Made by a program: the position numbers and the translations under genes. Positions 50,017 to 62,550 of a stretch of DNA of 64,000 nucleotides are shown piece by piece. This DNA comes from Paragonimus skrjabini miyazakii. Taxonomy: Eukaryota; Platyhelminthes; Trematoda; Plagiorchiida; Troglotrematidae. Location: positions 207,749 to 271,748 of the forward strand of contig JTDE01000292.1 in NCBI GenBank assembly GCA_014338405.1, written 5' to 3'. Under the pieces are notes generated by a model, which searched no databases, had not been told where the DNA came from, and saw nothing but the letters and a program-made list of their open reading frames with translations. The stretch's first letter is position 1. The number at the start of each line of letters is the position of its first letter.

Positions 50017-51851
50017 TAGCCTGATGATAATTACCGAAAACAGCCGTTTGCAAAAATTGAGTTCTTATGAATTCTACGGGAATCTGGAGAGTTGTGAATA
50101 TCAAAAATTCAAGGTGGAAAAGCAGTGCTCAGCCTGACGGAAACGGGCAAAAAGCAAGGCTATCAGACAGAAGAACAGATGGACAGACGGAAGGCGTTTG
50201 GACGCGCATACACACACACAGTTGAATACAAACGGAATTGACGAGCTATGTGAAAACAGTAAATGAGGTAGCTCGAAACAGGAAGTTGACACAAACAAAT
50301 CTTCGTGTTATCTGGTTCTGTGCAAAACTAGTATGCGTGACTTACTGTTTCAAATTGAGCAATAATACAAACAGCAGTGAAGTCTACCTGTTATGTGCGA
50401 TAGACCTGAACGTGCATAATCAGAAAGCTTGTGTCCTTGAGCGTAGAAGTTTGCTAGCGAATCACCTCATGTACTTGTGTTGTTCTCAATCGTAGTCAAA
50501 CACGAAATAAACTTGTGGACACTGCGGTGTGAACTACGAAGTGGTTGTACTACCTCTTTCAAAAATGAACGCATTATTTGACTTCACACCAGTTGAAAGA
50601 AGAGGGCTGAACAACAGATAGAAAACGGTTTTAAAAAGCCGAGATTATAACAAGGGTGTTGGTGACTGCGATTCAGTGTGATCGTTTGCCTAACGCCGGA
50701 TGATAGCCGTCCTCTATGCCTTAGCCAGAGAGTTAATGAGGCCTTAAATAACAAAATTTGGATAGGGGAACTCTAATCCTTCAAATCGACGTCATACACT
50801 AGCTATCTTACTATCGTTTTCAACTTGAACTAGGCTGTGCGAAAAGTGCCCAAAGTGACAATCGAAGAATTAGCGTTTTTCAAATGCATCCAAACCATGA
50901 AAACTTATTTTTGCCACGATCAACATGAGCAACAGTGTTAGGTTTAACCATCTGCAAAAACATGCTGATGTAGTGTTACAGGCTTAAACAACATCGTAGA
51001 CATATTTGAATTCACTTACATGAGTGCAGTTACACACATTTGTGCCGACAGTCAATTAGAACGTCCTAGAGGGTCACCTCAGTAGCAATCCTACAAGTGT
51101 AAGGGCAGGATTCTCGTCAAGTATGACGGTCAAGGAAGGAACTTTAGTTGACATAAGGAACCCTACATGGAACCTAATTATTATGAGCGGATTCACAAGA
51201 CAGCAGCTCTGTTTATTTGCGATCGAAGACGAGCACAACCGTTCATGAGTTTGATTATCCAGGTTATCGGATATGCATGTAAGGTTTGCGGAAGAAACTA
51301 CTATTTGAGTCCCAACATAGTCTAATACTCTCAGAATATCCGTGTACCAGCTACTAGATTTGCTGGGAACTAGTGGTACGTGAGTGACCCTAAGATGTTT
51401 AAAGTACCTCTCAAACTTGTTCGAATCGGTGACTACTAAACTTAGCAGTAAAGTGTAAACTCGAAACAATACGACCGCGAAGTGTACAGATTGGAACATG
51501 CAACCTAAGCGAGTAACGTATTACCTGATTGAGTTTTTCTAAACAACTTTCAGAGAATCGCCCTTATACCCATGCGGTTGATCTAATCGAATAAGAAACA
51601 GTCTTCCACTCATGGAGAACTATCATTACAAGACAGAAACTCATATCAATGCTACTGATGAGGTAGCACAGTATATGATAAGCGTTTTGTGAGTAAGTGT
51701 AAACAACACAGAAGCGTGTTGTGTTTACCAGGTTACTGAGCCCATGATGAACGTTCTGTCAAACAGACAGGCTTATTCGTTAAGGTCTTCAGTTAAGGTG
51801 AAAGTAAATATCCCCACGGACGTGCACAACTGGCCAAACAGGGGAACACAC

Positions 51852-52027
51852 CTGAGCGATTGTGCGCTCGTGTAAGGAGCGAAAGTTGATCGGATCTTGG
51901 CTTAATGGGTCGTCCGGACCGAATAGTAACTTCCACTGTCCTCTCTTATGCGGGGTGTCAGCGAATTCGATCAAACCGTTTACCAGCCGAGCCATCTTGG
52001 TTTGCCAGTTGAGTACGCCTCGGAGCA
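51852..52027 (-). CDS. LARS2: LARS2 exon e
   Basis: 176 bases. The first two bases join the preceding G to make Val. The exon continues LRGVLNWQTKMARLVNGLIE and ends LHERTIAQ, the start of the helical anticodon-binding domain (family pattern PGVLRWxxR). The acceptor is a strong pyrimidine tract ending CACTCATCAG above 52027. The donor is GTGTGT starting at 51851, phase 0. Confidence 0.9.
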
Positions 52028-53674
52028 CTGATGAGTGGGGGAAAGAGGAAAAACATAACCCAAGTGCACTCAGAACAGGTCTTGCTGTCAAAATAGATTC
52101 AGTTCAGCTAATTCAAACGCAAGGCTGTTGATAGCAACCTTAAACGTATGTGGGAGGCTATTCGTCTAGCTTCAGTGAACGAAAATGCATTACAGAACAT
52201 GCCAACTGTTGTGCATGAGTGCGGGCGTTGAAGCTGACTGGTAGGTAACAAAAAATATTCAACATATAAACGTCCAAGAAACTCACCAGAACTGAACAGT
52301 TGCGTGGTTGTGCATAGCCATTAGTGAAGCCGGGAACGGAAATAAATTGCCTATAACCACTTCCGGATAACCTACACGAAATAATGCTCTAGAGATTAAG
52401 TGGTTAACTTGTCCATCACTTTAGAGGTGCTCACTCGAATTACAAGGACAATATGTAATTTACCAATTTGAACCTGTCAACGACAGGATATTTTAGAAAT
52501 TTCTGTAAGGCAACGCATTACACGGTACTGTTGAGTTTTCAGCTTTCGCACAAGATGTTCGCTTTCATGTGGCATACAAGGTCACATGTGGGCTGGATAT
52601 TACCGTGCTGCTCAAACCTGGATGGTAGCAGCTGCGACACCCATGATTGTATAGACGGTAGTTGGATGTGGCCACCACTGAGCCATTACGAGCTCGTATT
52701 GCACAGGAACATAAAGTAACACAACCAACACGATGCAAAAATATATAAGACTTCAGTCGAATAAGATTAAACGGAAAGACCAAAAATGATATAGATACTA
52801 GTATTCCATTAACTGTGGGACACGCAGCCATGTTGAATTGCACCTTTAACAAGCAATTCGGGTGATCGCGACCTCCGTAGGCAACACTAAGTGACTCAAC
52901 GTGTCGAAACGATTAGGATCTTCATAATTCATAACCACACAGCTGTTTGACTACATCACAGTTTAATTCAACTGTTGGAGGTCTTGCTGAGGTAGACGCC
53001 CACATGACATAAGGAGTACTCGATTCCACTCTCGCAAGGTGTATTTACTTGACTGTTGACGCAACTGATGAACGACTATGTTGCTTACAGGATTAGTCAC
53101 TTGATGCGGACTAAGTAAAGAAGACAACCTTGGGTAAGCTTATTAGGTCTGTCATTTTCGTCGCAATCCTGATACTGAGCCCAGCCACAGAGCAAAATGA
53201 GTCGCACACGAACATTCTACCTCTTTCTTCTGTAAAGGTGTCGCGGGCGAAAAGAACCATAAGCGACTTAGTCACTCTCGATAATATCTTCTTGATAGTA
53301 GTACAACCTGACGAAATGGTAAGGTAAACAGTTCGCAGTCTGAAGCGGACTGTCTGCAAAAAAAACGCAGAGATAAAAATTATTTGGTCTTAACAGTAAT
53401 AAGCCTGGAAATCGTACACAAGGACAAGGTGGGTTGGTACATTTAGAGTGGTTTATGTGTCATTGATGGAGAGATTAGGCGAAACAATGCATTTCCGTAC
53501 ATAATTTTGGATAGTTAATGAAAATTGATGGATTTGTCAAGCATATCCTATAAATGTAGAGACAGCTTAGAACATGAAGATCTTAGTCGGATAATGTAGA
53601 AGGAATTATGAAACCAAGCGATTCAATTCAAAAACTCGCGTACAGTTAGAAAATCGAGTGTATTTTTTACATAC
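52028..53674 (-). other. LARS2: LARS2 intron d-e (1.6 kb)
   Basis: The phase-1 intron. Nothing recognisable inside. A plus-strand ORF at 53130-53327 resembles a signal peptide at its start but begins with TTG and has no other support. Confidence 0.75.
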
Positions 53675-53863
53675 CACCATCTTCCTGCCATTTTCTAGGT
53701 CGATGTGGTCCAACGTTAGCCAGCAAAGTGAGTCGTACAAGTTCGATTCCGTGTCGTCGAACGACTTCACTCGGGTCCACGCCATTCAACTTAGATTTGC
53801 TCATTTTGTCCCACGTCACATTTAACCGGGCTCCAGTGCTTCGTTCGATCCAGCTCGAATCAG
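53675..53863 (-). CDS. LARS2: LARS2 exon d (KMSKS loop)
   Basis: 189 bases, with no ATG near its start, so it is easily missed by ORF-based calling. It encodes NVTWDKMSKSKLNGVDPSEV, then RRHGIELVRLTLLANVGP. The class I KMSKS signature is at 53793-53807. The acceptor is TTACCCATCAG above 53863, and G plus CT completes Ala. Donor GTATGT starts at 53674. An alternative donor three bases earlier (GTGGTA) would keep the phase. The residue after KMSKSK is Leu, where many homologues have His. Confidence 0.95.
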
Positions 53864-56800
53864 CTGATGGGTAAAAATTGAAACAAAAAAAGCTTGAAGT
53901 GTTGACGAAGTGCCCACGGCATCAGTAGTCAAGTATAGAGGTTTTCACTTAGGCATTTTTTAAATGAGTCAAACTTAACTATACAGTTCAAGCAGTCAAT
54001 AAACGAGTACGGTTAAAAAGTGATGCATAAATTCTCAGTATTAAGAGAACAAATCCTTTTTCTACTGACCAGTTAACAAGAGACTAAGAGAAAAGAGAAT
54101 AATGGAACCAATAGTAGACGATCAGATCGGCAGAAAATTTGCACAAATTTTTCAGAGATGTCAGAGCCACGGATATTATTATGTTTTTGCTAATTCCGAC
54201 CGGACAACACATGTATGCGGTAAACAAAGAATTGAAAATAAAATTGAACCGACCACCAAAGTTGGCATCAGGTTTGGCTTGTCCGTTAAATGCACAACAC
54301 TACGTGTAACCGTTTCCGTATGAGCAAGCTATGTGAACTCGCACCTAGCAAGCAGTTTGAAGTTTGCCTACGAAAGACAAGCCACAGTGTCGACTCACTG
54401 GAGTATCAAACCGTGGATCTCGTTAGCAGAATGATTAAATGAAAAGAAGATCAAATGCGTAGATCGGACGAGCAGCTTAAGTGTTGCATATCATTCAACG
54501 ATGCTCGTGAGTAGAACGGCATGAATCGAAAGTAACATTAATCTTCATGCAAACGTGAGCAAAAATCTATGACCAGCTTGTAGCGCTTGTGGCAGAGTGC
54601 CTTTGTGTGCATTGCGATCTTCAGGTAACTACAAATAATTTCAAATAGTGAGCTCAAAATACGACGTGAACTGACATTTGCATCACCACTAATAACTTCT
54701 AATGTCAATATGTGAACAAATTGACGAGACCCAGTGTTAACTACATAACCCCATTGACAAACCGTCTTTTGTGGACACAACACAGAAGTGTACCGATAGG
54801 GTATAACATCAACAACAGTCTCACATTAAAACAGCAAGCGATGTGTACGTGACCACAACTGACTACATGCGATACAACATGTTCGTAGTGAACTAGCAAC
54901 TGGGTTCTGTAAAAGGTGCCCTTCAAGCATAGACCATTGAAATCCGCAGTACAAGTTCAATACAGACTATGAACTAGGAGAAGATGAACTTCTTGACGAA
55001 GACAGCAAATATGAGAGCAACCTAACTTTGGCTATCAAGAACGACCAAGTTTGGACAAACAAACGTAATAAGAAGGCGACTGAATATCAGTATTACAATG
55101 CATCAACGGTTGAACTAACGCAAACGCACGAAAATAATAGACAACAAATACAAGCAGAGAATCAACTGTACAAAAGCGTGTAAACTTTCAAGTTGGAAGG
55201 CACGCACATAAAACAATGGATTTGAATGATAATTTCACTCGGCCCAGCAGCGCATTCCGCGTTTCGGATAGAAATTCTATGTAAATTCAGTACTTGTTCG
55301 TGTTAGTTCCGAAGGCAACAGTGTATCGACTTTTCAAGTTCAATCATGTGAAAATCCGACCCAACTCTATCTCTCCTAAGTGTTTACTCTCCTGTTTCTG
55401 ACAGTTAACTGGACTTTGACCCAGATGTTTTTGTTTTATCGCGTCAATTAGATGAATGCGTGAATAGCCAGCAGCCGGTTATTGTACTTTGCTTGAGTGG
55501 TGCGTGCATCGCCGTTCCTGGACCTCGGCTCGTTCCCATTGTTTTTAACCTGTTGACTGCTCGGAAGGACTGTGTTGGGTATAGAAATCATATTATGTGA
55601 TTATAGTTAATCTTTAGTCTTTTCAGCACCAAATTGTAATTCACTTCCCAGCAACGGTCTGTCAACCGAAATTGTTGAGGTTGTCTAATTATTAACTTTG
55701 ATAATTTGTTCAATAGTACCGTGGCATTGTGATTCAGTCTTGTTTTGATCATTTGGGATCGTTGGTATATGACAACGCGTTGGCTTATCGCTACGAGTTG
55801 CCCAACATCTTAGTGGAAGATCGTACAAGCAGGAGCTCGGAATATCATCGTCATCATCAACAACGACAAAAACGAGCAGCCATATAACCGTGGGGAAAAA
55901 AATAAAGTAAAAGAAGAATGGAACATAATTCACTAAATCTTTAAGTCAAACTTGAGACAGCAAAAGATCATTAGTAATACACTTTCTGTGCTCAGCAGTG
56001 ACGTTAGTGGATTCTAGCGTGAACTGTTCGAGAAATCTTGCTGAGTTAGTCGATCCCGTGAAACATTTGGTAGATTTCATGAGACAGTGGGATGGGTAAG
56101 TAACAGAGTCCAAATGTGAAAGTTTCGAGATCCTAGAGTGGCTTCTTAGCTTAGCTGATAGAACGCTTGCCATGTTTGGGCAGGCTGCTTCTGTCGCTGG
56201 ATCGAATCCAGCCGAGGCCATGATTTCTCACAACTGGATCTCATCTAAATCATTAAATCTGCCAAACTACTCATTAGTAACACATCAAAATGACTGCAAA
56301 TAAACAATCGAGTTGGAGGGAAGCTTCCCCTTTTGTACAGAATTCACTGTTCCGCTTGATTGGGGATGGTTAATTCACAGACAGCTGGATCAAGCAATGA
56401 TGACAATAAAGCTATGAAGCCAACACTATCGATATCAGTCTAGATATGGAAATCTACACATTTTCAGGGTTTGTACTGGTGAACTCATTTGAACCTTGCT
56501 GCCTAGCCCCCGTGATGCCTATCCGCTGATGTCATTCAATGCGCACGTAAATATTCATCACCGAACAACTGAGAACACCAGTTAACGTTGACTGCTAGAA
56601 GCCAAGCTTGGCAGCAGCCAGTTGAAATTGTCATGGCTATGGTCATGTAAAGAGATGTTCGCGAGAGCCCTGTGAGGTTCATGACGCGTCAAGTTGATGA
56701 AAATCGTCCTGACCTTAGAAGTACGTGCTGAATTAAAACACCTTGAATCAAATGAGGATATAACAAGCCATGCTGGCGATTAGTGATTCTCATCATCGCT

Positions 56801-57833
56801 TTCACGCCTAAGTATAGACATATTACGATGCAATTGACAACGGTCAACAAATTACCCGCTGTCTGTTAAGCATTGCACAGCGGACAACTCAGCTCGTTAG
56901 AGTTTGTACAAACACGATTACAAAGGATGAAAATAGTTAAGCCAAGTCAACAAATACAGTGTACAGGGTTGTATGAGTTGGTTTTCACATATAAAAAGCA
57001 AGCAGACAACTTCGAACAACATTCTTAAGTTAACACACGCTCAAACACTGGATTGCTTCATCTTTTCTCGTGAAAACAGAAGTACTTGACGGGACTGGTC
57101 CATATCCAACAGAGTGGAGTAGCCAGGACTAAACCTCGAAACAGAGTAGGACTTTATAAGATACATCCAAGTGTAGTACAGAGGTTTATGAAACCAAACG
57201 ACGTGGTTGACGTAATACTGCGTGGATGCATGTGTATACGTGTATGTATGTACGGATGCATGTATCAACCAACGACTACCGTTGTTTGTTGAATCACAAA
57301 CTCTCCTATACAGAATCTTGGATCATGGTGGCCTTGCATCTTTTCTTCCTTTCAATTTTGTTGGTGCACTGCACAACAAACATCTTGCTTGTTTTCCAGC
57401 CTAGTTTGAGATTTTTGCTTTTCTTTCACTATCTAGAGTGCAATAACATATATTCCTACAGTGAACTACTTCGTCTAATATTTTAAATGTTTCATATTAG
57501 TTTAGAATTTATCATCAAAATATACATTTTTTGTTTCCAAAAGATAAAGATTTCATTTCCATACTAACCTACCAACTGGATGATCAACATTAACCGGCGG
57601 GATCACAAAGGCATTCATTCACATGCATCCTGGTTTAAGCTCCTCAGGTTTACACTCTATACGTCGTGTATGTGTGTGGAACCATAAGCGGTGCAGCGCA
57701 AGTCACTTGTGGTGAGTGTTAAATGTAGACGCCCTTGGGTTTCGGTCACTGTGACAGGCTAATGCGAATCGGATCAACCATGTGTGTATGTATGCATGCA
57801 TGAAATGTGTTGGACAGAGAACGAGCAACATAC
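53864..57833 (-). other. LARS2: LARS2 intron c-d (4.0 kb)
   Basis: The phase-1 intron. Holds one tRNA-like SINE copy (56020-56284). A short TCATCGTCATCATCAA run near 55845 could be the reversed triplet tail of a lost LINE. Confidence 0.8.
56020..56284 (+). repeat. tRNA-like SINE, copy 1
   Basis: A repeat of about 265 bases sharing its whole length and order with 59468-59744. The core 56140-56219 folds as a tRNA: acceptor GGCTTCT with CGAGGCC (one mismatch), a five-pair anticodon-like stem with loop ATGTTTG, and T arm GCTGG-ATCGAAT-CCAGC. The core sits mid-repeat, after about 120 bases of non-tRNA sequence. The antisense strand reads as a 91-codon ORF that is not a gene. Confidence 0.8.
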
Positions 57834-58019
57834 CATTCTTGTCTTCCGATTTGCACGCTTCGCTAGGTGCGACAAACCTTCCGGAACGTCGCTCCACAAA
57901 TGTCTGTCCCAACACGAGGCCGATAGGGAGGAAACGTAGAAATGGCTCGCGGCAGGGGATCACGCCCAAATCGTGTAGAAAATGAGCCACAAAACGAGCA
58001 TAGTACAAATGACGTATGG
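57834..58019 (-). CDS. LARS2: LARS2 exon c
   Basis: 186 bases. It begins with the two bases that complete Ala and continues IRHLYYARFVAHFLHDLGVI, then REPF and GLVLGQTF, the family block directly after GG-EH. The acceptor is TTTTCGACAG above 58019. The donor is GTATGT starting at 57833, phase 1. The tail after GQTF (about 25 residues, SGRFVAPSEACKSEDKN) is the usual variable insert before KMSKS. Confidence 0.95.
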
Positions 58020-61000
58020 CTGTCGAAAAGAATTTAAACACAGACAATTTGATAACGGCATATTCGAGTTATCAGTTGGTCACAGTGACAGATATACGAA
58101 GGCAAAATAATGTCATCTCCCCAACTCCCCTCCTTGATACGTTCCGGCTCATAAGTACACAGATATGCTGTCATATCCCGCTTATTTATAAACATCAAAG
58201 ATTGAATATTCTACACACAGGCCAGAACAAGACACATTACTGTTCAATCAAAAAATAGTCAAATCAATGCAATAAAACAAAAATGCCTGATTTTCTCATT
58301 GAAAAGACCATGACGATACAAAATGGAATGTTACCTAAATTTTCCGAAGTGTTGGGTCTCATGGATTTTACTTGGAAGTTCTGCCCCCCAACAACAAGCG
58401 AAGTGTATTCTACGCACCGTTCGCCTATCGATCGTAAACGCTTTTGACTGACGGATATTTTCATTATGACGCATTCCCAGAGTAGTACAGCTCACAGAGT
58501 TTGAGGGGGTAATTTCGTCAGCGAGCAATAGCATATCACAAATCAACAGTGCACTAAGTACTAACGACTCCAGATAAGCAAGGGACAAAAGATGAAGCAG
58601 TCGATAGAAAAACTGTTCAGCTCACACACGATGGAGAACGGTTCGAAAGGCTTTGGATGGCACATTAGTAAATATCGTACTTAAGGACATTTGGGAGCCC
58701 GTTGTTGTAGAGAGAAACCGGCCAAATTATATAGAAGAATGCGTCATTTCTGGACAGCTGACAACTCAGGAGAATTTCGGCGTCGATTGCTCGTCATGAA
58801 GACTGAGACATGTCATAAACAGAAGAATGGAAAATCAACTTCGATGGAACTGATAGATGGATGGATTACTGGTACTAGTTGAGAAAGGGCCCCATATTGC
58901 ACAGTAAGCGTTCGGTTACAGGTGACTAGTCGGCAACCTGGAGTGCCCTTAGTTTCGGCGAAAAACGCGAACTGGCTGTTCCGAGAGGGAAACAATGCGC
59001 GTAATACTATAATACTATACACTGGCGTTCACACCATTTGATATGAATCTCGGGCCTAATCTACACTGGTCATTGGACGTTTCAGTAAGATTTGATCAAG
59101 TGACAATAATGCAGCTCATGTAACAGAATAATGATCACAGTCCGCATTGGGACTCAACGGAGAAGTTCAAATATTTGTTAGCTATAAAAATTTGCGAAAA
59201 CAAACGTTATTACGCAACGACGTTTAGGATGACAGTTGCCATCCAACAGGCTTGGATGGGAAATCAACGATCACATCAGTCCTCATAAATAAACAACATA
59301 CACAGGTGTTACATAAATTCTTTTGGGAGAAATGAGGGTTACATTCTATTTCTCAGCGCTATACCATATATTACACTGAGTTCGTGTGAGCAGAACCATT
59401 TTGACTGGAATGATATTCAACTGTTAGAAAATGCACGCTTTAAGCTATTTGTCCTTTCACAGTTCGCATGCGAAAGCAATGTTTGAGAAATCCTGCCGGG
59501 GCAGTCGATCCCCTGGATCATTTGGTGGATTCCATATGAGACAGTGGGACGGGTGGGTAACCGAGTCCAAATGTGAAATTTCCGAGCTCCTGGCGTGGCT
59601 TCGTAGCTCAGCTGGTAGAGCCCTTGCCGCGTTGAGGCATGGTGTGTCTGTCGCTGGTTCGAATCCAGCCGAAGCCCTGACTTTTCACAGTTGGGTCTCA
59701 TCTAAATTCATAAATCTGCCACACTACTTATTAGTAATTTTAAAATGCACAAACTTCCCCCTAACCTTCAAACACATATTTTTAAAAGGTCACAAATCAA
59801 CTCCCGTACTATTTTACATCATGTCTATGAAGAAGAAAAATCAGTCATACAAGTTCACATGGCAAAGTATTTTTTACGATTCCCCAGCCGTCATTAAATA
59901 AAGATTTCCGTTGATGAACACGCTAAATTGAACAATATTTCCATCCAAAGAAACAGAACTGGGATTTAGCACAACACTCCAATTCGATCACTTCTTCAAT
60001 CCGTTTATCAAAACTGACATGCAGTAATCATTTTATCTTGTACTCGTCGAGAAAATACATTTGATTACGCTATGAGGCACTCAGCTACCAACGTGTTGGT
60101 ACTAGTATCAGTATGAAGGTATTTCTGCTTTTTCCCAAATTTCCGTTTACTTCGCTATTCTGTTCCATCCCATTTTTTTTTACTCCATTCATTCCTATTC
60201 CAATCCAGTTTCAATAGGATTTGTTTCCCTACTGGACGCATAAGGGAGCTGACCTTTAGTGATATGAACTGAAGTGACATTAACACGCATTACTTGACAA
60301 ATAAACCATCCTGTAATCAGCTATTTTTTCACTGTAGATGCTGAAGCTATGTGTCGCGGTTGGTTGTTCATAAGAAGGAGGCAATATTTGACGAATTACG
60401 TTCCACAATACAACGTATTCGGTAACTCCAACCGTGTCAGCGGAACAGTTGGGTAATTCAAGGCGCTTCAAAGTTGTAGCTGAAAATTACGTGTTCAGTA
60501 CCACAAATCCGAAAAGGTTACGATTGCATTATGAGTTTCCCCTTTCACCTAGCCTGTCTCACAAAAGATGGGTTACTGTAGGGTTTAGTTTTTGCTTCTC
60601 CTACGACTGAGCTTTGGCTGCAACCATGATAATTCATTTACTAATTTGAACTCAACGGGGATCTATTCAAGGATTTTATTAGGCACTGTATCGATGAGAT
60701 CTCAACAATCTATCCCGAAAGTGAACTTGAGCATGTCCGAAGTATTGACTGTTAGACTGCTGCTCTCTATAAAACAGCAAGATTTTAATTTTTTAGACCA
60801 ACTATTAGTAGACTGACGCTTTCATATTTTAAAAAACAGCCGTGGAGAAGAGGAAACGAATGTTGACTTACGTTTGACAATCAAAACCGAGTGTTCCTAA
60901 CAGATTTTAAACGTATGCCAAAGAAATTGAACAATGTATTCGAGCCATAGCTTCCTGCAACTTAAACACTCTTAAAAAAGGCCTTCTGAGCTTCCCTAAA

Positions 61001-61672
61001 CTTTCGAATAACATGAAAACCATAATTCACTTTTCTAGAAACTTGTGCAAAACCTAATTTTATAATCACATGTGCGTGAAAAAACATGGTCACTTTCCAT
61101 ACAGATAAACGAGATGAGAAAAACTGGTGTCTGTATGATTGAGAGAGTGTGTCTGTAGAACTGGGAGGATGATGTGTATGCAAAATCTGTCAATTTCGTT
61201 GTGTTGTAAAAATGATTTACGATAGCGAACAAGAGAAAGCACGATAAAATTTACAGACACATAAGCCCAAAAATGTCCTATGTCTGAAGAAACGCGATCA
61301 CAACGGACCAAGAATCAAGGGCAGCAAAATAAATCCTCACGGAAAAAAATGGTCCAAACACATTGGTCAAGCATGTGAAAGTAAATAAATTTTAAACTGA
61401 GCAACTAAACAAATCCAAAAACAGCTTCCTTATTTTAAGAACAAACACACAGACAGCAGAACATCTCAATGAAAAATCCTGGACAACTGATGCAGACTGA
61501 AGGGACTCGGCCGTACAGATGAGCACCACTCACGCACAGTGTTGATAAAGACAGATTCAAGATATTGTACGGCGAAGAATGTAGGAAATATGTGAAGACC
61601 GCATAGGTGAGCCAAACGGACGGTTAATTAACTCAAACAGGCACGGAGCACACAAATCAAAACAAAACCTAC
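58020..61672 (-). other. LARS2: LARS2 intron b-c (3.65 kb)
   Basis: The phase-1 intron. Holds the better-preserved SINE copy (59468-59744). No other recognisable element. Confidence 0.8.
59468..59744 (+). repeat. tRNA-like SINE, copy 2 (better preserved)
   Basis: The core 59597-59676 has a perfect seven-pair acceptor stem (GGCTTCG with CGAAGCC), a four-pair D stem around AGCTGGTA, and a perfect five-pair T stem with loop TTCGAAT. These give good Pol III A and B boxes (TAGCTCAGCTGG; GGTTCGAATCC). The anticodon arm is weak (loop GCGTTGA, no U at position 33) and the variable region is long, so this is a SINE core, not a working tRNA gene. The flanks match copy 1 on both sides. Confidence 0.85.
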
Positions 61673-61839
61673 CGTGTTCCATACCCCCTACATAGATATC
61701 AACTGGGAGGCCACGGCGAGCCTTGACGGGATCACATATGGCCTGTTTGTTTTGCGGATCCAGGTAACGTACATAATACCAGGATGAATCGACAAACGTG
61801 TCCAGAGTGTCAGTCTCACGCTCTGCTGGCCTGCCACAT
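61673..61839 (-). CDS. LARS2: LARS2 exon b (catalytic core)
   Basis: 167 bases. It encodes CGRPAERETDTLDTFVDSSW, then YYVRYLDP and PVDIYVGGMEH, the highly conserved LeuRS catalytic block that recognises leucine and ATP. The acceptor is a pyrimidine run ending TTCGCAG just above 61839. The donor is GTAGGT starting at 61672. The exon ends with one base (G) of an Ala codon that exon c completes. The longer open frame visible here (61557-61886) is intron read-through on both sides. Confidence 0.95.
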
Positions 61840-62550
61840 CTGCGAACAAAAAAGGCAGGGCGGTGTGAGGGCCGAGGTGCACACAAATCACAACAGATGC
61901 GTGAGTGGTACCGTCAAAACGAGAAGTATCGACACAGATCAAAATATGCAACTAGAGAAAAATTCAGATCCGATGTAATGAGTAGACGCTGTTAGAAGAC
62001 TAGTCGTTCACAAATAACGAACGGATGCAGTCCTCGAGTCACCGAAGTTCGGATACGACGGTGCACTTCAGTGAGACGTAGCAGATCAACGAAGGATAAC
62101 AGCCAAAACCACGATAATCACGTCGAGTGAAGGAGCTTTGAAAGTTGTCCGCAAATTACTGGTTTTCATTCACAATGTGATCGATCAGACACTCGGAGCG
62201 TGCCAGAACGATGCGTGAACGAATCCATCGACGATCTGCAATAAAACCTCATACAAAATCGAACAAAAGATTTTTGCGAAAAAAACTGTAGTTCAAGAAA
62301 TTGTAAATCCGGTAGTCGTATGGTTGGAAGAAATGAGCTACATGAGCACAACGAACGCCAGAACTGGGGAGCTGACATTATTCGAAAGTAACAGATAAGG
62401 TTACCACAAAGCGAATCAGTCTACAGATATCGGCGTCCATTATTGCTACGAAGAAGAGACCACAGGAGTAAGGATGAAGGTATTCCTGAGGGAAAGAAGA
62501 TGCGCTCAGCCGTTTGCATTCGCCATCTAAAGAATACAAAAAATACTCAC
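61840..62550 (-). other. LARS2: LARS2 intron a-b (0.7 kb)
   Basis: The phase-2 intron, GTGAGT to TTCGCAG. The shortest of the gene's visible introns; no element recognised. Confidence 0.85.

Larger units (their letters stand above)
45778..51851 (-). other. LARS2: LARS2 intron e-f (6.1 kb)
   Basis: The phase-0 intron that hosts the Penelope inverted repeat (47500-50016) and the unassigned ORF at 46200-46459. The 1.8 kb between 50017 and 51851 shows no recognisable element. A 141-codon minus-strand ORF at 51074-51499 has no known motif. Confidence 0.75.

Noticed and set aside
53130..53327. Plus-strand ORF with a signal-peptide-like start
   Set aside because: It starts with TTG, lies in a LARS2 intron antisense to the gene, and has no further domain or support.
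57226..57486. 86-codon plus-strand ORF
   Set aside because: Composition follows AT-rich, TG/TA-repetitive DNA and gives a hydrophobic peptide without any motif.
59597..59676. Functional tRNA gene
   Set aside because: The anticodon arm is defective, the variable region is long, and the flanking repeat is shared with another copy, so it is a SINE core.
59431..59901. 156-codon plus-strand ORF
   Set aside because: It reads straight through the tRNA-like SINE core; length comes from the repeat, not from a gene.
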